Below, piece after piece: positions 56,271 through 64,000 of a DNA stretch of 64,000 nt. This DNA is from Terriglobia bacterium (GTDB lineage: Bacteria; Acidobacteriota; Terriglobia; Acidiferrales; UBA7541): contig JAIQES010000004.1 of the NCBI GenBank assembly GCA_020073705.1, forward strand, positions 1 through 64,000, given 5' to 3'. Each line of letters starts with the position of its first letter. The first letter of the stretch is position 1. The position numbers and the translations under genes are program-made. The notes under the pieces were generated by a model. It was not told the origin of the DNA. It did not search any database and saw only the letters and a list, made by a program, of their open reading frames with translations.

Positions 56271-56897
56271 CTAATTGGATCGCTCGGATTCTATTCGTTT
56301 GAGCTTGGCGAAGAGCGCAACCACCTGCTCCCGCGTGTGTTCGAGCGACCCCGAGCAATCAATTTCTTCATCGGCCATGCGGCGCTTTTCTTCGATCGGC
56401 ATCTGCGCGGCGATACGCTGCCTGGCTTGTTCGCGCGTGAACCCTCTGCCCGCATCCTGTTGCATCAGGCGCGCAAGCTGCTGCTCGGGCGCGCACCAGG
56501 TAACCACCAGGCAGTCCAGCTCCTTTGTGTATTCCGCTTCGATCAGCAAGGCCGCCTCGACTATGGCAATGGCATGCGGCTCGGCCCGTTCGATCGCAGC
56601 AAGCTCCTGGTCCAGCGCTTCGAGCACGCGCGGATGCACGATGGCGTTCAGCCGGGCCAGGCGAGCCGGATTGGCAAAAACAATCGCCCCGAGCTTCCGG
56701 CGATCTACGCGGCCATTGGAGGTGAGGATCCCGCGGCCAAATTCCCGCACTACATCCTCGTAGGCTGCTGCCTCCGGCTCGATCAAACGATGCGCGATCT
56801 TGTCGGCGTCGAGCACGTGGCAGCCAAGTTCGCGAAGCATCGCAGCAACCGTGGTCTTACCGCTGGCGATTCCGCCGGTCAGACCTACGCGCAGCAT
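56271..56897 (-). CDS. coaE: Dephospho-CoA kinase
   Basis: The product is 208 aa. The P-loop is VGLTGGIASGKTTVAAML, followed by LDADKIAHRLIEP and VEAALLIEAEYTKELDCLVV. The lid is QQDAGRGFTREQARQRIAAQ. It adds the 3'-phosphate to dephospho-CoA, the last step of coenzyme A synthesis. The start ATG overlaps the folD stop (TGATG), indicating translational coupling. htrA follows on the same strand. Confidence 0.95.
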   Translation of the reverse strand: MLRVGLTGGIASGKTTVAAMLRELGCHVLDADKIAHRLIEPEAAAYEDVVREFGRGILTSNGRVDRRKLGAIVFANPARLARLNAIVHPRVLEALDQELAAIERAEPHAIAIVEAALLIEAEYTKELDCLVVTWCAPEQQLARLMQQDAGRGFTREQARQRIAAQMPIEEKRRMADEEIDCSGSLEHTREQVVALFAKLKRIESERSN

Positions 56898-57892
56898 CAG
56901 GGTCTTAGCGCCATGGCGCTGGGTGAATTCACGGCGTTTGCGCGCCCGCGCCGTTGGCGGGCCGCCTTCACCGTGTTGCTCATCAGCATGGCGATGGTAA
57001 GCGGTCCGACGCCGCCCGGCACCGGCGTGATGGCCCCGGCAACTTCCGCGACGTCCGGGTGAACGTCGCCAACCAGCACGGAACCTTTCTCGCGGAACTG
57101 CGCCAGCTTCACGGGATATTTTGCGAAAATGCGTTCCGCCCCGGCTGCATCGGTGATGCGATTGATGCCGACATCAATCACCGTCGCGCCGGGACGCACC
57201 CATCCGGGCTCGACCATGGCGGCGCGGCCGATCGCGGCGACGATGACATCAGCGCGCCGCACGACCTCGGGCAGGCTGCGAGTCTTCGAATGACAGATGG
57301 TCACTGTTGCGTTGGCATGCATCAGCAGCAGCGCCATAGGCTTGCCGACGATGTCGCTGCGCCCGACGACGACCGCATCGGCTCCCTCTAGGGGGATGCC
57401 GCTCCGGCGCAGAATTTCCATCGCTCCGGCGGGCGTGCAGGCTACAAGCCCCGGACGGCCAGAGACCAGGCGTCCGAGGTTTGACGGGTGAAAGCCGTCC
57501 ACATCCTTCGACGGGTCCACGGCCTCGAGCACACGCTTGGTGTCTACTTGCGCCGGAAGGGGAAGCTGCACAAGGATTCCGTCCACATCGTCGCGCGCGT
57601 TGAGTTCCTCGACCAGAGCGAGCATTTCATCGGTCGATACCGTGGCGGGCGGGGTGTGTCGCCAGCTCCCCAGCCCCAATTGTTCGCACGCCGCGATCTT
57701 GCTTCGCACATAAATCTGCGAGGCTGCGTTTTCACCCACCAGAACTGCGGCCAGACCGGGGCGAACTCCGGCAGAAACCAGAGCAGCAATTTCCTGCTTC
57801 AGTTCGGCGTAGATCTGATCCCGAATCGCATTGCCGTTGAGGATGCGGGCCGTCACGTTCGCTCCTGGCGCAGAGATTAAACTATGATTCAT
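56897..57892 (-). CDS. folD: Methylenetetrahydrofolate dehydrogenase/cyclohydrolase
   Basis: The product is 331 aa from ATG 57892 (MNHSLISAPGANV), slightly longer than the usual 280-300. It has ILNGNAIRDQIYAELKQEI, the catalytic Lys in SQIYVRSKIAACEQLGLGSW, and ILVQLPLPAQ. DPSKDVDGFHPSNLGRL follows, and NADP binding is by VVVGRSDIVGKPMALLL. PVPGGVGPLTIAMLMSNTV is the C-terminal signature. It interconverts one-carbon folates. The open frame upstream of 57892 reads through the interspersed repeat and is not coding. It is the first gene of folD-coaE-htrA. Confidence 0.95.
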   Translation of the reverse strand: MNHSLISAPGANVTARILNGNAIRDQIYAELKQEIAALVSAGVRPGLAAVLVGENAASQIYVRSKIAACEQLGLGSWRHTPPATVSTDEMLALVEELNARDDVDGILVQLPLPAQVDTKRVLEAVDPSKDVDGFHPSNLGRLVSGRPGLVACTPAGAMEILRRSGIPLEGADAVVVGRSDIVGKPMALLLMHANATVTICHSKTRSLPEVVRRADVIVAAIGRAAMVEPGWVRPGATVIDVGINRITDAAGAERIFAKYPVKLAQFREKGSVLVGDVHPDVAEVAGAITPVPGGVGPLTIAMLMSNTVKAARQRRGRANAVNSPSAMALRP

Positions 57893-57987
57893 TTTGATGA
57901 TAGCACAGGCTGTGTAGCGAATCGGCCTGCGGGAGATCGGTTCACTCTGTATCTCTGGAAGAGCGTGAAATGGGTTTGCGGGTTTGA

Positions 57988-58203
57988 GTAGCACAGGCTT
58001 CAGCCTGTGTGCCGTTCCGAAAGTACAAGAACCAAAACTACAGGCTGAACAGCTTGTGGAAAAGTGGGTTAGGGTGTCATTCCGAGCGAAGCGAGGAATC
58101 TCTCTTTGTTCAAAACCCAAGAAAAGAGAGGTTCCTCGGTACGCAGCGTGCCTCGGAATGACGATGTTTAGAGTTGTTCCACAGACCGTGAAGCCTGTGC
58201 TAC
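57988..58203. repeat. 216-bp nested inverted repeat (two repeat families)
   Basis: The outer arms GTAGCACAGGCTTCA (57988-58002) and their exact complement (58189-58203) are 15 bp. Inside lie TGTGGAA/TTCCACA, then TCATTCCGAG (58077-58086) with its perfect complement at 58152-58161. GAGGAATCTCTCTTT (58093-58107) with its 14-of-15 complement at 58123-58137 is innermost. It lies upstream of folD, and no gene is present. The outer core also occurs at 31711-31736. Confidence 0.8.
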
Positions 58204-58289
58204 GCGATCTAGTTCTTCGTTCTACTCGATCAGGAAACACGGACTAATTCGCTTCGACCCTGTCAACTGCGGAAGGACATAAGGGGGGA

Positions 58290-58359
58290 AAACCAAAACC
58301 TCCCACCGCTCGAAAACCGCGAGCAGTGGGGCACCCCGAAGTTCAAAATCGCTCAGAGG
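58290..58359. repeat. 70-bp hairpin repeat, copy 1 (after the SnoaL-like gene)
   Basis: It matches 59123-59192 at 68 of 70 positions. It contains CCCACCGCTCG...CGAGCAGTGGG, a long hairpin. On the minus strand it begins 20 nt after the stop at 58379, and the hairpin is followed by a T-rich run, so it can act as a terminator. Confidence 0.8.
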
Positions 58360-58378
58360 CTGCGGCACCCGGCTGCCG

Positions 58379-58828
58379 TTAGGAAGCGATTCGCGTTCTC
58401 TGTGCTAAAACGGCTCGCCAGTTGCCGCTGCGCTTAATGAACACGCGAACTTCGCGAAATTGGCCGCTCATGTCCTTGCCTGCGCGGCTACCCTTGATGG
58501 CTCCATGGAATGTGACCACCGCCGTCTCGCCGTAGATGCGTACTCGGATGTCTGAAACATCGAACGATTCAAACCTCGTGCTTCCATCCCTGATCCCCTG
58601 CAATGTCTCAGCTTTGGTGCGCACGATTCCATTATCTCTCGTGATTGTGTAATCGTCTGTAGTCGTCCGATCTAACACGGCAGCATCACCTTTCAAATCT
58701 GCGTCAATCATTTGCTTCAACACTCCTCGGACCTCTTGCTCTGCATTGTCGCTCTGGGCCAATACAACGCCAGCGGTAGCCAAAACCAACACAACAAACG
58801 CCACAACTGCGAAGAGCCGCTTCCTCAA
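58379..58828 (-). CDS. Secreted SnoaL/DUF4440-like protein
   Basis: The product is 149 aa from TTG 58828, with GAGGAGG upstream. The signal peptide (LFAVVAFVVLVLATAGVVLA) is followed by a cone-shaped NTF2-like domain: EVRGVLKQMIDADLKGDAAV, RTTTDDYTITRDNGIVRTKA, and ETAVVTFHGAIKG. Members bind small molecules or act as isomerases, dehydratases or lipid-binding proteins. An exported form has no assigned role. A 70-bp hairpin repeat follows the stop. Confidence 0.82.
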   Translation of the reverse strand: MRKRLFAVVAFVVLVLATAGVVLAQSDNAEQEVRGVLKQMIDADLKGDAAVLDRTTTDDYTITRDNGIVRTKAETLQGIRDGSTRFESFDVSDIRVRIYGETAVVTFHGAIKGSRAGKDMSGQFREVRVFIKRSGNWRAVLAQRTRIAS

Positions 58829-59122
58829 CTTTTCCTCCTCGTGAAACTTCTCTGATTCTCAATTTACTTTGGGCGGATGGGCCAGCCTTTCGGTTTCTCT
58901 TAACGGCGCGCTACGACCGGATACTACCACTCTCGTTGGTCGACATATAGTTATGACACCGAGTCTCCGGTTGTCCCAGAGTTGACGCCGTTTCAAGGGT
59001 GGGTTCTTGGTTTGATTTCCTATGTCCAAAGGATTGAGACGCCGGGGCGGACATGACCACCGGAAATTCAATCGTGCATCAAATCTGCGCCACCCGCCGT
59101 GAGATTCTTGAATGGAGGCAAA

Positions 59123-59192
59123 AAACCAAAGCCTCCCACCGCTCGAAAACCGCGAGCAGTGGGGCACCCCGAGGTTCAAAATCGCTCAGAGG
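59123..59192. repeat. 70-bp hairpin repeat, copy 2 (after the PEBP-like gene)
   Basis: This copy lies 23 nt after the stop of the PEBP-like gene, the same relation as copy 1. The DNA from here to 58829 holds no convincing gene. Confidence 0.8.
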
Positions 59193-59214
59193 ATGGCGCA
59201 CTCGGCGCGCACCG

Positions 59215-59739
59215 TTACTTCTTGATTTTCTCGTATCTGCCCATCAGTTCCGCTTGATCGATGATGTGGCTTTTCATCGCGTCTTCGAGGTCTTTCCGAT
59301 TGGCTATTTTGGCGTTACCCAATTTTACGTCGAGTGCATACAGGCGAAAGAAATAGCGGTGTTCGCGGTCCGGCGGGCACGGTCCAACGTAACCGGCCTT
59401 CCCCATGCCGTTCAGACCCTGGCTATTCTCGCCCTCCTTGATTCCCTTGCTGTCCGGGGCAATGTCCCACACGAGCCAGTGGTCGAACTCACCGGTTGGC
59501 ATCAAAGTTTTAGGGACGTCGGGATCAAACATGATGAGGACGAGGCTCTTGGCGGTCTTGGGAACGCCGGTGAATTGCAGAGGCGGGTTAGGTGGATTTT
59601 GCGCGTCACACGTGTACTTCAAGGGAATCGACGCGCCCGCTGTAAAGGCGGAACTCTTGATTCCGATTTTCGCGGATGCGTTCAGGGAAACAACGAGCAT
59701 TGCCAGTGCTACTGCTGCGTACTGAAGCCTTTTGCGCAT
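59215..59739 (-). CDS. YbhB/YbcL (PEBP) family secreted protein
   Basis: The product is 174 aa from ATG 59739, with GGGAGG 8 nt upstream; the ATG at 59826 has no site. The signal peptide is LQYAAVALAMLVVSLNASA. The PEBP fold shows FTAGASIPLKYTCDAQNPPN, LVLIMFDPDVP, DHWLVWDIAP and GYVGPCPPDREHRYFFRLYA with the anion-binding His and Pro residues. Family members bind phospholipid or phosphorylated ligands, or inhibit kinases and proteases. The bacterial role is mostly unknown. It is a single-gene unit ending in a hairpin repeat. Confidence 0.9.
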   Translation of the reverse strand: MRKRLQYAAVALAMLVVSLNASAKIGIKSSAFTAGASIPLKYTCDAQNPPNPPLQFTGVPKTAKSLVLIMFDPDVPKTLMPTGEFDHWLVWDIAPDSKGIKEGENSQGLNGMGKAGYVGPCPPDREHRYFFRLYALDVKLGNAKIANRKDLEDAMKSHIIDQAELMGRYEKIKK

Positions 59740-59997
59740 TCTGGGGCCTCCCAAGACCGACTCGGATTTTGCCACTCGACTGTTGCTGTGTTGCATTCTC
59801 AACTGGAATTTCTTTTTTGATCTCAAAAACGATGAGATAGTATACCTGTTTCGGTTGTCCGCAACACTGTGAAACGATTTTCATCGGCAGCACTTCCGAC
59901 GGACTGCCATCCGCACCAGCACAGCCCGAAATTGCCCCCGATCCAGTCGGGTGCCCCCATGGTTTGCGAAGCAGAGCATGGGCGGGTGTTTTTCAGA

Positions 59998-62724
59998 CTA
60001 GTAGATGTCGTACTGCTCCCAATGCAACGTCGGATCGGACTGGATGATGACGCTCTTGTGCGTGCTCTGTTCGAGTTCTTCGATCAGCGACGATTCGCGC
60101 GTCTTGAGGGTCTTGGCGATCTCCGGGTTGACGCGCAGCGTGATGCTTTGCGCGTCGAGATCGGCGGCCATCTTCCGCGCCTCGGCCTGAATCTCGTAGC
60201 AGATCGTGGGAATCGACTTGACCATGCCGGAGCCAGTGCAGTAGGGGCACGGCTGGCACAGCACGCGTTCCAGGGCTTGCTTGGTGCGCTTGCGCGTGAT
60301 GCACACCAGGCCGAATTCGTTGAACGAGAGGGCTTTCGAAGGGGCGCGATCCTGGCTAAGCGCCTGATCGAGCGCGGCCATGACTTTATCGCGGTTGCGC
60401 CGCTCTTCCATGTCAATAAAGTCCACGACGATGATGCCGCCCAGGTCGCGCAGGCGGATCTGGCGGACGATTTCTTTCACCGCCTCGAGGTTCGTCTTGA
60501 CGATCGTATCCTCAAGGCGCGTGGAGCCCCGGCCGACGTACTTGCCGGTATTGATGTCGATCGCGACAAGAGCTTCGGTGTGGTTGATCACGATATGCCC
60601 GCCCGACTTGAGCCACACTTTCGGGCGCAGCGCCTTGTCGAGCTCCTGCTGGATGCCGAATTCCTCGAAAATCGGCGATTCTTTGGTGTAGAGCTTCACT
60701 CGACCGACCATCTTCGGCTGGAAGCGGCTGATGAACTCGACAACCTTGCCGAACTCCTCTTCGTTGTCGAGCCAGATGGCGGCGTAATCATCGCTCAGGT
60801 AGTCGCGCAGGATGCGCTCGACAAGGTTCAGGTCGCGGTGGAGCAGGGAAGGAGCGTGGCGCTGCTCGGCGTTCGCGCGGATCGTGTCCCAGGAGCGGCC
60901 GAGGAATTCTACGTCGGTCCGGATTTCCTCGTCGCTTGCGCCGGCTGCCGCAGTCCGCACGATGAATCCGCCGGGGAATGTTCCCTTCGCTTCGGTCACC
61001 ACCCGCCGCAGCCGCGAGCGGTCTTCCGCCGAGCCAATGCGGCGTGACACTCCGATGTGGTCCACCGTGGGCATGTAAACCAGAAAGCGGCCCGGCAATG
61101 CAACGTGGCTGGTGATGCGCGCGCCTTTCTTTCCGAGCGGTTCCTTGGCGATCTGCACGATGATTTCCTGGCCCGCTTTCAGCATTTCAGAAATAAGCTG
61201 CGGACGCCGATGTTGCTCGTGCCGGGGGCTTGGATGCGAGTATTGGTGGGGCCGGTGTTCATTCGGACGGCCGCCGCGCTGCCTGCCGCCCTGCCGCCAG
61301 CCGCGCCGCATCGGCCGCTGAAACCGGGCGCGCGGTTGATCGGAAATGCGGGCGCTCGTGGGTTGTGCTTCGGAGTCCTGCGGCGCCTCGGGTGCATTGT
61401 GCTCCCCGTCAGGAGCATCCATGTGCTCTTCCATGTGCTCCGTGGATGATTCCGCGGCCAGCGCTTCGTCGTGCATTCCATCTGCCGTGGCTTCGGCTTC
61501 CGCAGCCTCAGCCTCATGATCGTCATGTAATGCGTCTTGCAGCTCGTCGAGTTCCGCCGCTTCCACGAATGGTTCGGCGGCTGCTTCCTCCACTTCTGTT
61601 CGCTCTTCGGCCTCTGCCTGCGCCTCTTCGTGCTTGGCCTCGGCAAGTTGTTCAGCGAGCGCGCTCATTTCGTCTTCGGAAAGAGCAGCGCCATTGGGGG
61701 ATCGGACTTCTGTTACTTCGGTACGTTCGGGTTCTGGCTCGTGATGAGTTTCCGGCTCGGTGATCCGCGGAGGCGAGGAAACCGGCGTCACCTCGGGAAC
61801 TTCCTCAGCTGGAATGGACGCGGCAGGACGCAGTTCCGCGTATTCCTCCATTACGGATGCTCCCGGTAACGAGGAAGTGTAAAGAGAATCGGGCAAGCCG
61901 GCTGCAGATGGCTGCTGCGTGGAATCCGCCGCGGAAACCGGTGGTTCAGCCTGGAGAGCCGGGGTGCCGGCGGCAGCCTCAGCCGGGGGCACAGCCGGAG
62001 CGGCCGGGATTCGATCCTTATACTTGGCTAACGACTCGCCCGGAAGAATGATCGGCACAAAATCAGCTGGGGGAGGTTCATACGGCTGGGATTCGCGCGG
62101 GCGCGAATCGAAAGGCCGTGGTGAAGCATATTTTGATGGTGGCAAATCGCGGCCTGGCCGCTGGCCGCGCCCGCCGCCTTGGCGTCCCCAGCGGCGATTA
62201 CGTCCGCCGCGGTCGTTAAAGCCGCCCCGTCCGCGGTTCGGTCTTTGCTCGTACGGCCGCTGTGTGTGTTGAGCGGGAGGCGCGGGTTGTGCGCCGGCAT
62301 CGGGAAGAGCGGATGGGCCAGTCTCGGCAAGCGGGGAAGCAGCGCCCTCGAAGGCGGCTGGTGGTGGTGCGGCAGTGACGCTCGGTTCATGCGCCACGCC
62401 ACCGTTGGTCGACGGAGCAAACACTTCGCCGCCCTGTTGTTCCATCTTTTGGACTTTAGTCTCGACCGGATTGGGAACGTGGTCGTAGTCCTCGAGATGT
62501 TCCAGGAAGTCGCTGACGTAGAGGAAAGCGTCGCTATCGAGCCCAATGTCGACAAAGGCCGACTGCATACCGGGGAGAACTCGTGTGACGCGACCTTTGT
62601 AGAGGCTTCCGACTAAAGCAAATTCTTTTTCCCGTTCAATGTAAATCTCACAAAGCTGCCCATCTTCCACAATAGCAACCCGCGTCTCGTGAGGGGTCGC
62701 GGAAATCACAAGCTCCTTCGACAT
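59998..62724 (-). CDS. rng: Rne/Rng-family endoribonuclease with large inserted region
   Basis: The product is 908 aa. The start MSKELVISATPHETRVAIVE, with GGAG upstream, is typical of RNase G/E. The S1 domain begins SLYKGRVTRVLPGMQSAFVD and resumes only at LISEMLKAGQEIIVQIAKEP (about residue 505). The roughly 400 residues between are Pro-, Glu-, Gln- and Arg-rich and disordered. The catalytic domain has LGGIIVVDFIDMEERRNRDK, with the metal Asp residues, and the zinc-link CPYCTGSGMVKS. It processes rRNA and degrades mRNA. The insert may dock other proteins. rodA lies upstream on the same strand. Confidence 0.9.
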   Translation of the reverse strand: MSKELVISATPHETRVAIVEDGQLCEIYIEREKEFALVGSLYKGRVTRVLPGMQSAFVDIGLDSDAFLYVSDFLEHLEDYDHVPNPVETKVQKMEQQGGEVFAPSTNGGVAHEPSVTAAPPPAAFEGAASPLAETGPSALPDAGAQPAPPAQHTQRPYEQRPNRGRGGFNDRGGRNRRWGRQGGGRGQRPGRDLPPSKYASPRPFDSRPRESQPYEPPPADFVPIILPGESLAKYKDRIPAAPAVPPAEAAAGTPALQAEPPVSAADSTQQPSAAGLPDSLYTSSLPGASVMEEYAELRPAASIPAEEVPEVTPVSSPPRITEPETHHEPEPERTEVTEVRSPNGAALSEDEMSALAEQLAEAKHEEAQAEAEERTEVEEAAAEPFVEAAELDELQDALHDDHEAEAAEAEATADGMHDEALAAESSTEHMEEHMDAPDGEHNAPEAPQDSEAQPTSARISDQPRARFQRPMRRGWRQGGRQRGGRPNEHRPHQYSHPSPRHEQHRRPQLISEMLKAGQEIIVQIAKEPLGKKGARITSHVALPGRFLVYMPTVDHIGVSRRIGSAEDRSRLRRVVTEAKGTFPGGFIVRTAAAGASDEEIRTDVEFLGRSWDTIRANAEQRHAPSLLHRDLNLVERILRDYLSDDYAAIWLDNEEEFGKVVEFISRFQPKMVGRVKLYTKESPIFEEFGIQQELDKALRPKVWLKSGGHIVINHTEALVAIDINTGKYVGRGSTRLEDTIVKTNLEAVKEIVRQIRLRDLGGIIVVDFIDMEERRNRDKVMAALDQALSQDRAPSKALSFNEFGLVCITRKRTKQALERVLCQPCPYCTGSGMVKSIPTICYEIQAEARKMAADLDAQSITLRVNPEIAKTLKTRESSLIEELEQSTHKSVIIQSDPTLHWEQYDIY

Positions 62725-62926
62725 GAAAACTCCTCGGAGGACATCGCCGCAATCCGGCTGGGCGCATACAGGAGCGCTCTATTCCACTGTGTGGAACCGC
62801 CGGGGAAGTCGCCAGTATGGATCTTCCGTAAGTCACGCGATGCTAGCCTCGCAATCAAAATTTCTTTCCAGCGGGCCGCTCGCTTCATTCGCAGCGCGGC
62901 TCGGGCCGGAAAGCAGTGCCACGGGC

Positions 62927-64000
62927 TCAGTTGACGAATCGCCGGATGCGGACGTTCATCACCAGTCCCAATGCCAGAAACACAAACAGTGTGGCCGAGC
63001 CGCCGTAGCTCATCAGCGGCAGCGGAATTCCGGTGACCGGCATAAACCCGATCACCATAGCCACATTGACCAAGACATGAAAACCTAACACTGCCGCCAC
63101 GCCCATTACCAGAAACATCCCCGCGCGGTCATGCGCGCGCTGGGCGTTCTGAACCAACCGCAACAGCAGGAACATATATAACAGTAGCGCAATGAAGACT
63201 CCGGCAAAGCCTAGTTCTTCCGCGAGCGCCGCCAGAATAAAATCCGAATACCGCACCGGCACGAAGCCTAATTGATTTTGGCTCCCGTTGCCAAGTCCTT
63301 TCCCCCAGAATCCGCCGGAACCCACGGCGATTTTCGATTGCAGAATCTGATAGCCCGCGCCGCGGGGGTCTTCTTCCGGTCGAAGGAAGGTCGTCACGCG
63401 TTCCTTCTGGTAAGGCTTCAGGAAGTGCCAGCCGACCGGCAACATGAGCGCGGCCAGCGCCAGCACCGCCAATGCATGTTTCCACTGCAGCCCGGCTAAG
63501 TAAGCTCCCACAGCTAACAACGGCACAAGCACTAACGCCGTGCCCAAGTCGGGCTGAAGCATGATCAATGCGAGTGGCAAGCCAACTGCGGCGGCCACTT
63601 TGATGAGATCACCGAGTTCAAGCTGTTCCGTCCGCACTTCTGCGAAGAAGCGCGCCACAACTATAATTATAATCAACTTCACCAGTTCTGACACCTGCAA
63701 AAAGCCCCCGAGAATCGGGAGCCACCGTTTGGCGCCGAAGCGCGTATGGCCGATAGCCAACACCGCGATCAGCGCCACAATCGCGATTAGGTACAGCACG
63801 GGGGCCTGATCCATAATCGTGTGGTAGTCCACGCGCGACACCAACACCATCAAGACGACTCCAATCGCGATCCAGTACATTTGGTGCGTATGCATTCCCG
63901 CGAGATGGCTCGCATGCGTCGCGGACCAGATCTCCAATACACCAATCCCGCAGATGCTGAGCGCCGTGACCAGCAGCCACCAATCATAATCGCGGATGCT
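62927..64000 (-). CDS. rodA: RodA/FtsW-family peptidoglycan glycosyltransferase (5' partial)
   Basis: The stop is at 62927, and the frame runs off the right edge with SIRDYDWWLLVTALSICGIG still in frame, so the start lies outside. It has about ten membrane helices and the SEDS motifs RWLPILGGFLQVSELVKLII and LQPDLGTALVL. The large extracytoplasmic loop contains GSQNQLGFVPVRYSDFILAA and the C-terminal PVTGIPLPLMSYGGSATLFV. Rod-type SEDS proteins polymerise lipid II with a class B PBP during elongation. The rng gene follows about 200 bp downstream, as in several mre-type clusters. Confidence 0.95.
   Translation of the reverse strand, partial: SIRDYDWWLLVTALSICGIGVLEIWSATHASHLAGMHTHQMYWIAIGVVLMVLVSRVDYHTIMDQAPVLYLIAIVALIAVLAIGHTRFGAKRWLPILGGFLQVSELVKLIIIIVVARFFAEVRTEQLELGDLIKVAAAVGLPLALIMLQPDLGTALVLVPLLAVGAYLAGLQWKHALAVLALAALMLPVGWHFLKPYQKERVTTFLRPEEDPRGAGYQILQSKIAVGSGGFWGKGLGNGSQNQLGFVPVRYSDFILAALAEELGFAGVFIALLLYMFLLLRLVQNAQRAHDRAGMFLVMGVAAVLGFHVLVNVAMVIGFMPVTGIPLPLMSYGGSATLFVFLALGLVMNVRIRRFVN

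Noticed and set aside
57893..58240. 116-codon N-terminal extension of folD
   Set aside because: The extension reads through the nested inverted repeat; FolD homology begins just after ATG 57892.
59869..61047. Long plus-strand open frame of about 390 codons
   Set aside because: It lies opposite the rng gene, whose protein is clearly conserved; the frame is a codon-bias shadow.

Overview
The window is a G+C-rich (about 60 % by eye) bacterial chromosome segment with dense, mostly housekeeping gene content and no ribosomal RNA, tRNA, CRISPR array or complete transposon that I can see. Gene families and intergenic repeats suggest Acidobacteriota. The pointers are a Tes/Mss-like radical SAM protein, a small secreted 'TGCLEKG' protein, a CstA-YbdD pair, an interrupted Rne/Rng protein, and GTAGCACAGGCTTCA and TCATTCCGAG repeat families. 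This placement is inference.

Layout. 1-3.9 kb: the end of a membrane protein, a large von Willebrand (VWA) membrane protein, a GT2 glycosyltransferase and the frameshifted tail of a second one. 4.1-9.7 kb: a signalling locus with a soluble PAS histidine kinase and an NtrC-type sigma-54 activator, flanked by two PilZ proteins and a GGDEF-PilZ protein. Each of the three c-di-GMP genes has a recognisable -24/-12 (sigma-54) promoter. 10.5-14.8 kb: rpmE, a double-domain thyX, prfA and prmC. 15.8-24.5 kb: dinB and cca, separated by a mosaic region. It carries three exported enzymes (FMN hydroxy-acid oxidase, FAD flavoprotein, class II aldolase) and displaced copies of the cca 5' end and dinB 3' end, as if a circle or tandem duplication had been resolved there. 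24.9-38.4 kb: lon, UPF0145, GT2, a PuuD-like membrane protein, a LuxR-type regulator, Mn-type sod, queG, an anion transporter, a GIY-YIG-like protein, pobA and an ACMSD-type amidohydrolase.

38.7-50.6 kb: an RlpA-like protein, a zinc-ribbon miniprotein, the radical SAM protein (possible membrane-spanning-lipid synthase), cstA-ybdD, a saccharopine-dehydrogenase-like protein, DUF2203, a YyaL-type thioredoxin-domain protein, 3-hydroxyacyl-CoA dehydrogenase and a Spy-like protein. 50.9-64 kb: a beta-propeller lipoprotein, a FecR-like protein, a DUF374 acyltransferase, a folD-coaE-htrA operon, two small secreted proteins whose stop codons are each followed by the same 70-bp hairpin repeat, rne/rng, and rodA running off the end.

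Two themes recur. Several genes have a -10 hexamer so close to the start codon that the mRNA should be leaderless or nearly so (thyX, prfA, dinB, cca, the genes at 35031 and 54310). Palindromic repeats are spread through intergenic DNA and in places enter coding sequence. The most interesting regions are the sigma-54/c-di-GMP locus, the dinB-cca mosaic and the radical SAM protein.
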